Shown here: positions 6,888 through 10,041 of the stretch, one piece after another | Layout: the number at the start of each line of letters is the position of its first letter | Position numbering within the stretch: the stretch's first letter is position 1 | Assembly: GCA_014379395.1 (NCBI GenBank) | Contig: JACMLV010000543.1 | Location: 1-10,041 of the forward strand | Source of the DNA: Burkholderiaceae bacterium | Lineage (GTDB): Bacteria > Pseudomonadota > Gammaproteobacteria > Burkholderiales > Burkholderiaceae_D | Length of the DNA: 10,041 bases | Reading direction: 5' to 3' | Translations under genes and position numbers: made by a program | Notes under the pieces: model-generated | Database searches by the model: none | What the model was told of the DNA's origin: nothing | What the model saw: only the letters and a program-made list of their open reading frames with translations

Positions 6888-6905
6888 ACTGGTTCATAGA
6901 CTGGT
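6888..6905 (+). repeat. ACTGGT direct repeat near the aceE transcription start
   Basis: ACTGGT occurs at 6888-6893 and again at 6900-6905, 12 bp apart, just downstream of the predicted transcription start. CTGGT resembles a half-site of GntR-family regulators such as FadR, but the usual inverted partner is absent. Repressor binding here is possible but unsupported beyond position and repetition. Confidence 0.25.
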
Positions 6906-6966
6906 AAATAATCATCAGAATCCCGTCCGACAGCGATCCGGGTGACGCGGTGGGGCACTTACACAA

Positions 6967-6973
6967 TAGGAGA
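6967..6973 (+). promoter_or_regulatory. Ribosome binding site that decides the aceE start
   Basis: TAGGAGA lies 6 nt before ATG 6980 and settles the start there. The in-frame ATG at 6950 upstream lacks any such site, and the added 10 residues would be encoded across this ribosome binding site. Confidence 0.75.
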
Positions 6974-6979
6974 CTCAAC

Positions 6980-9676
<2,697 letters not shown>

Positions 9677-9709
9677 TACGGGCCTGACCAACAAGAAAAC
9701 GGAGCAGTC

Positions 9710-10041
9710 ATGAGCATTGTAGAAGTCAAAGTCCCGGATATCGGCGATTTCAAGGAAGTCGAAATCATCGAGTTGATGGTCAAGCCGGGCGACACCATCA
9801 AGGTCGACCAGTCGCTGATCACGGTCGAATCGGACAAGGCCAGCATGGAGATCCCGTCCAGCCATGCGGGCGTGGTCAAGGAATTCAAAATCAAGGTCGG
9901 CGACAAGGTTGCCGAAGGTTCGCTGCTGCTGATCCTGGAAGTAGCTGAAGGCGCAGCGCCGGCAGCACCGGCACCAGTTGCAGCGCCAGCGCCTGCACCG
10001 GCGCCAGTTGCAGCAGCGCCAGCACCTGTCGCCGCACCAGC
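9710..10041 (+). CDS. aceF: Pyruvate dehydrogenase E2, dihydrolipoamide acetyltransferase (3' partial)
   Basis: E2 forms the core of the pyruvate dehydrogenase complex and moves the acetyl group from its lipoyl arm to coenzyme A. Only the first 110 codons are in the window. Residues 2-78 form a complete biotinyl/lipoyl domain starting MSIVEVKVPDIGDFKEVEII. The lipoyl lysine is Lys43 in VESDKASME. A flexible Ala/Pro/Val linker follows and leaves the window. GGAG lies 5 nt before the ATG. Position directly after aceE makes aceF much more likely than lpdA, which in related bacteria also can carry an N-terminal lipoyl domain; the sequence in the window alone cannot exclude it. Confidence 0.9.
   Translation, partial: MSIVEVKVPDIGDFKEVEIIELMVKPGDTIKVDQSLITVESDKASMEIPSSHAGVVKEFKIKVGDKVAEGSLLLILEVAEGAAPAAPAPVAAPAPAPAPVAAAPAPVAAP
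9952..10041 (+). repeat. Low-complexity Ala/Pro linker repeat in aceF
   Basis: The DNA repeats variants of CCAGTTGCAGCGCCAGC and GCACCGGC and encodes alternating Ala, Pro and Val. It is the swinging linker between the lipoyl domain and the rest of E2. Such tracts vary in length between strains and are prone to slippage and to assembly errors. It continues past the window. Confidence 0.7.

Larger units (their letters stand above)
6646..6979. other. Divergent folD-aceE intergenic region
   Basis: This 334-bp stretch between the two divergent genes contains no credible coding frame. The folD-proximal part holds a TATAAT facing folD. The middle, 6690-6820, is GC-rich with nothing I can assign. 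The aceE-proximal part, 6825-6910, is strikingly AT-rich and carries the aceE promoter, a palindrome and a direct repeat. The aceE leader is about 94 nt long. I found no strong stem-loop or riboswitch-like fold in it, and no obvious PdhR-type TTGGT-n-ACCAA operator. Confidence 0.7.

Noticed and set aside
6950..6979. Upstream aceE start at ATG 6950
   Set aside because: No ribosome binding site precedes it, and the added codons cover the good TAGGAGA site of ATG 6980.

Overview
The window looks like two unrelated pieces of bacterial DNA joined at about position 3071-3088. The right piece (about 3.09-10.04 kb) is a well-ordered housekeeping region of a betaproteobacterium, most likely Oxalobacteraceae (Massilia/Janthinobacterium/Duganella type). 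This is judged from protein similarity as remembered, strong CTG bias for leucine, the single-chain (AceE-type) pyruvate dehydrogenase E1, and clear Shine-Dalgarno sites. The left piece (1 to about 3.07 kb) is GC-rich but uses CTC and TTG leucine codons freely and has weak ribosome binding sites. It resembles a high-GC actinobacterium (Acidimicrobiia-like is a guess).

Left piece: two divergent, cell-envelope type genes. On the minus strand, a polytopic membrane protein with an Asp-Asp-Trp motif after its first membrane helix (possibly a GT-C fold glycosyltransferase) runs off the window at base 1. On the plus strand, an OafA-like acyltransferase-3 protein carries a C-terminal SGNH domain. Its reading frame loses family resemblance just before the place where the catalytic Asp-x-x-His is expected, then reads on into antisense of the next gene. 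Both genes suggest modification of surface or extracellular glycan.

Right piece, minus strand: folD (one-carbon folate enzyme), prlC (M3 oligopeptidase), holC (DNA polymerase III chi) and the first ~29 codons of a DUF2486-like protein. The last three are tightly packed: the holC ribosome binding site overlaps the prlC stop, and holC and the next gene overlap by ATGA. The DUF2486-like gene is cut at the same place as the acyltransferase.

Right piece, plus strand: aceE and the start of aceF, the E1 and E2 subunits of pyruvate dehydrogenase, diverge from folD across a 334-bp intergenic region. That region holds a near-consensus extended -10 promoter for aceE, a 12-bp palindrome just upstream of its -35, a direct repeat near the predicted start site, and a perfect -10 hexamer facing folD. 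aceF runs off the right edge inside its Ala/Pro-rich linker.

No RNA gene, CRISPR array, insertion sequence or prophage gene was seen. The most important observation is the abrupt junction, which interrupts one gene on each side. A chimeric assembly explains it better than a new biological system.
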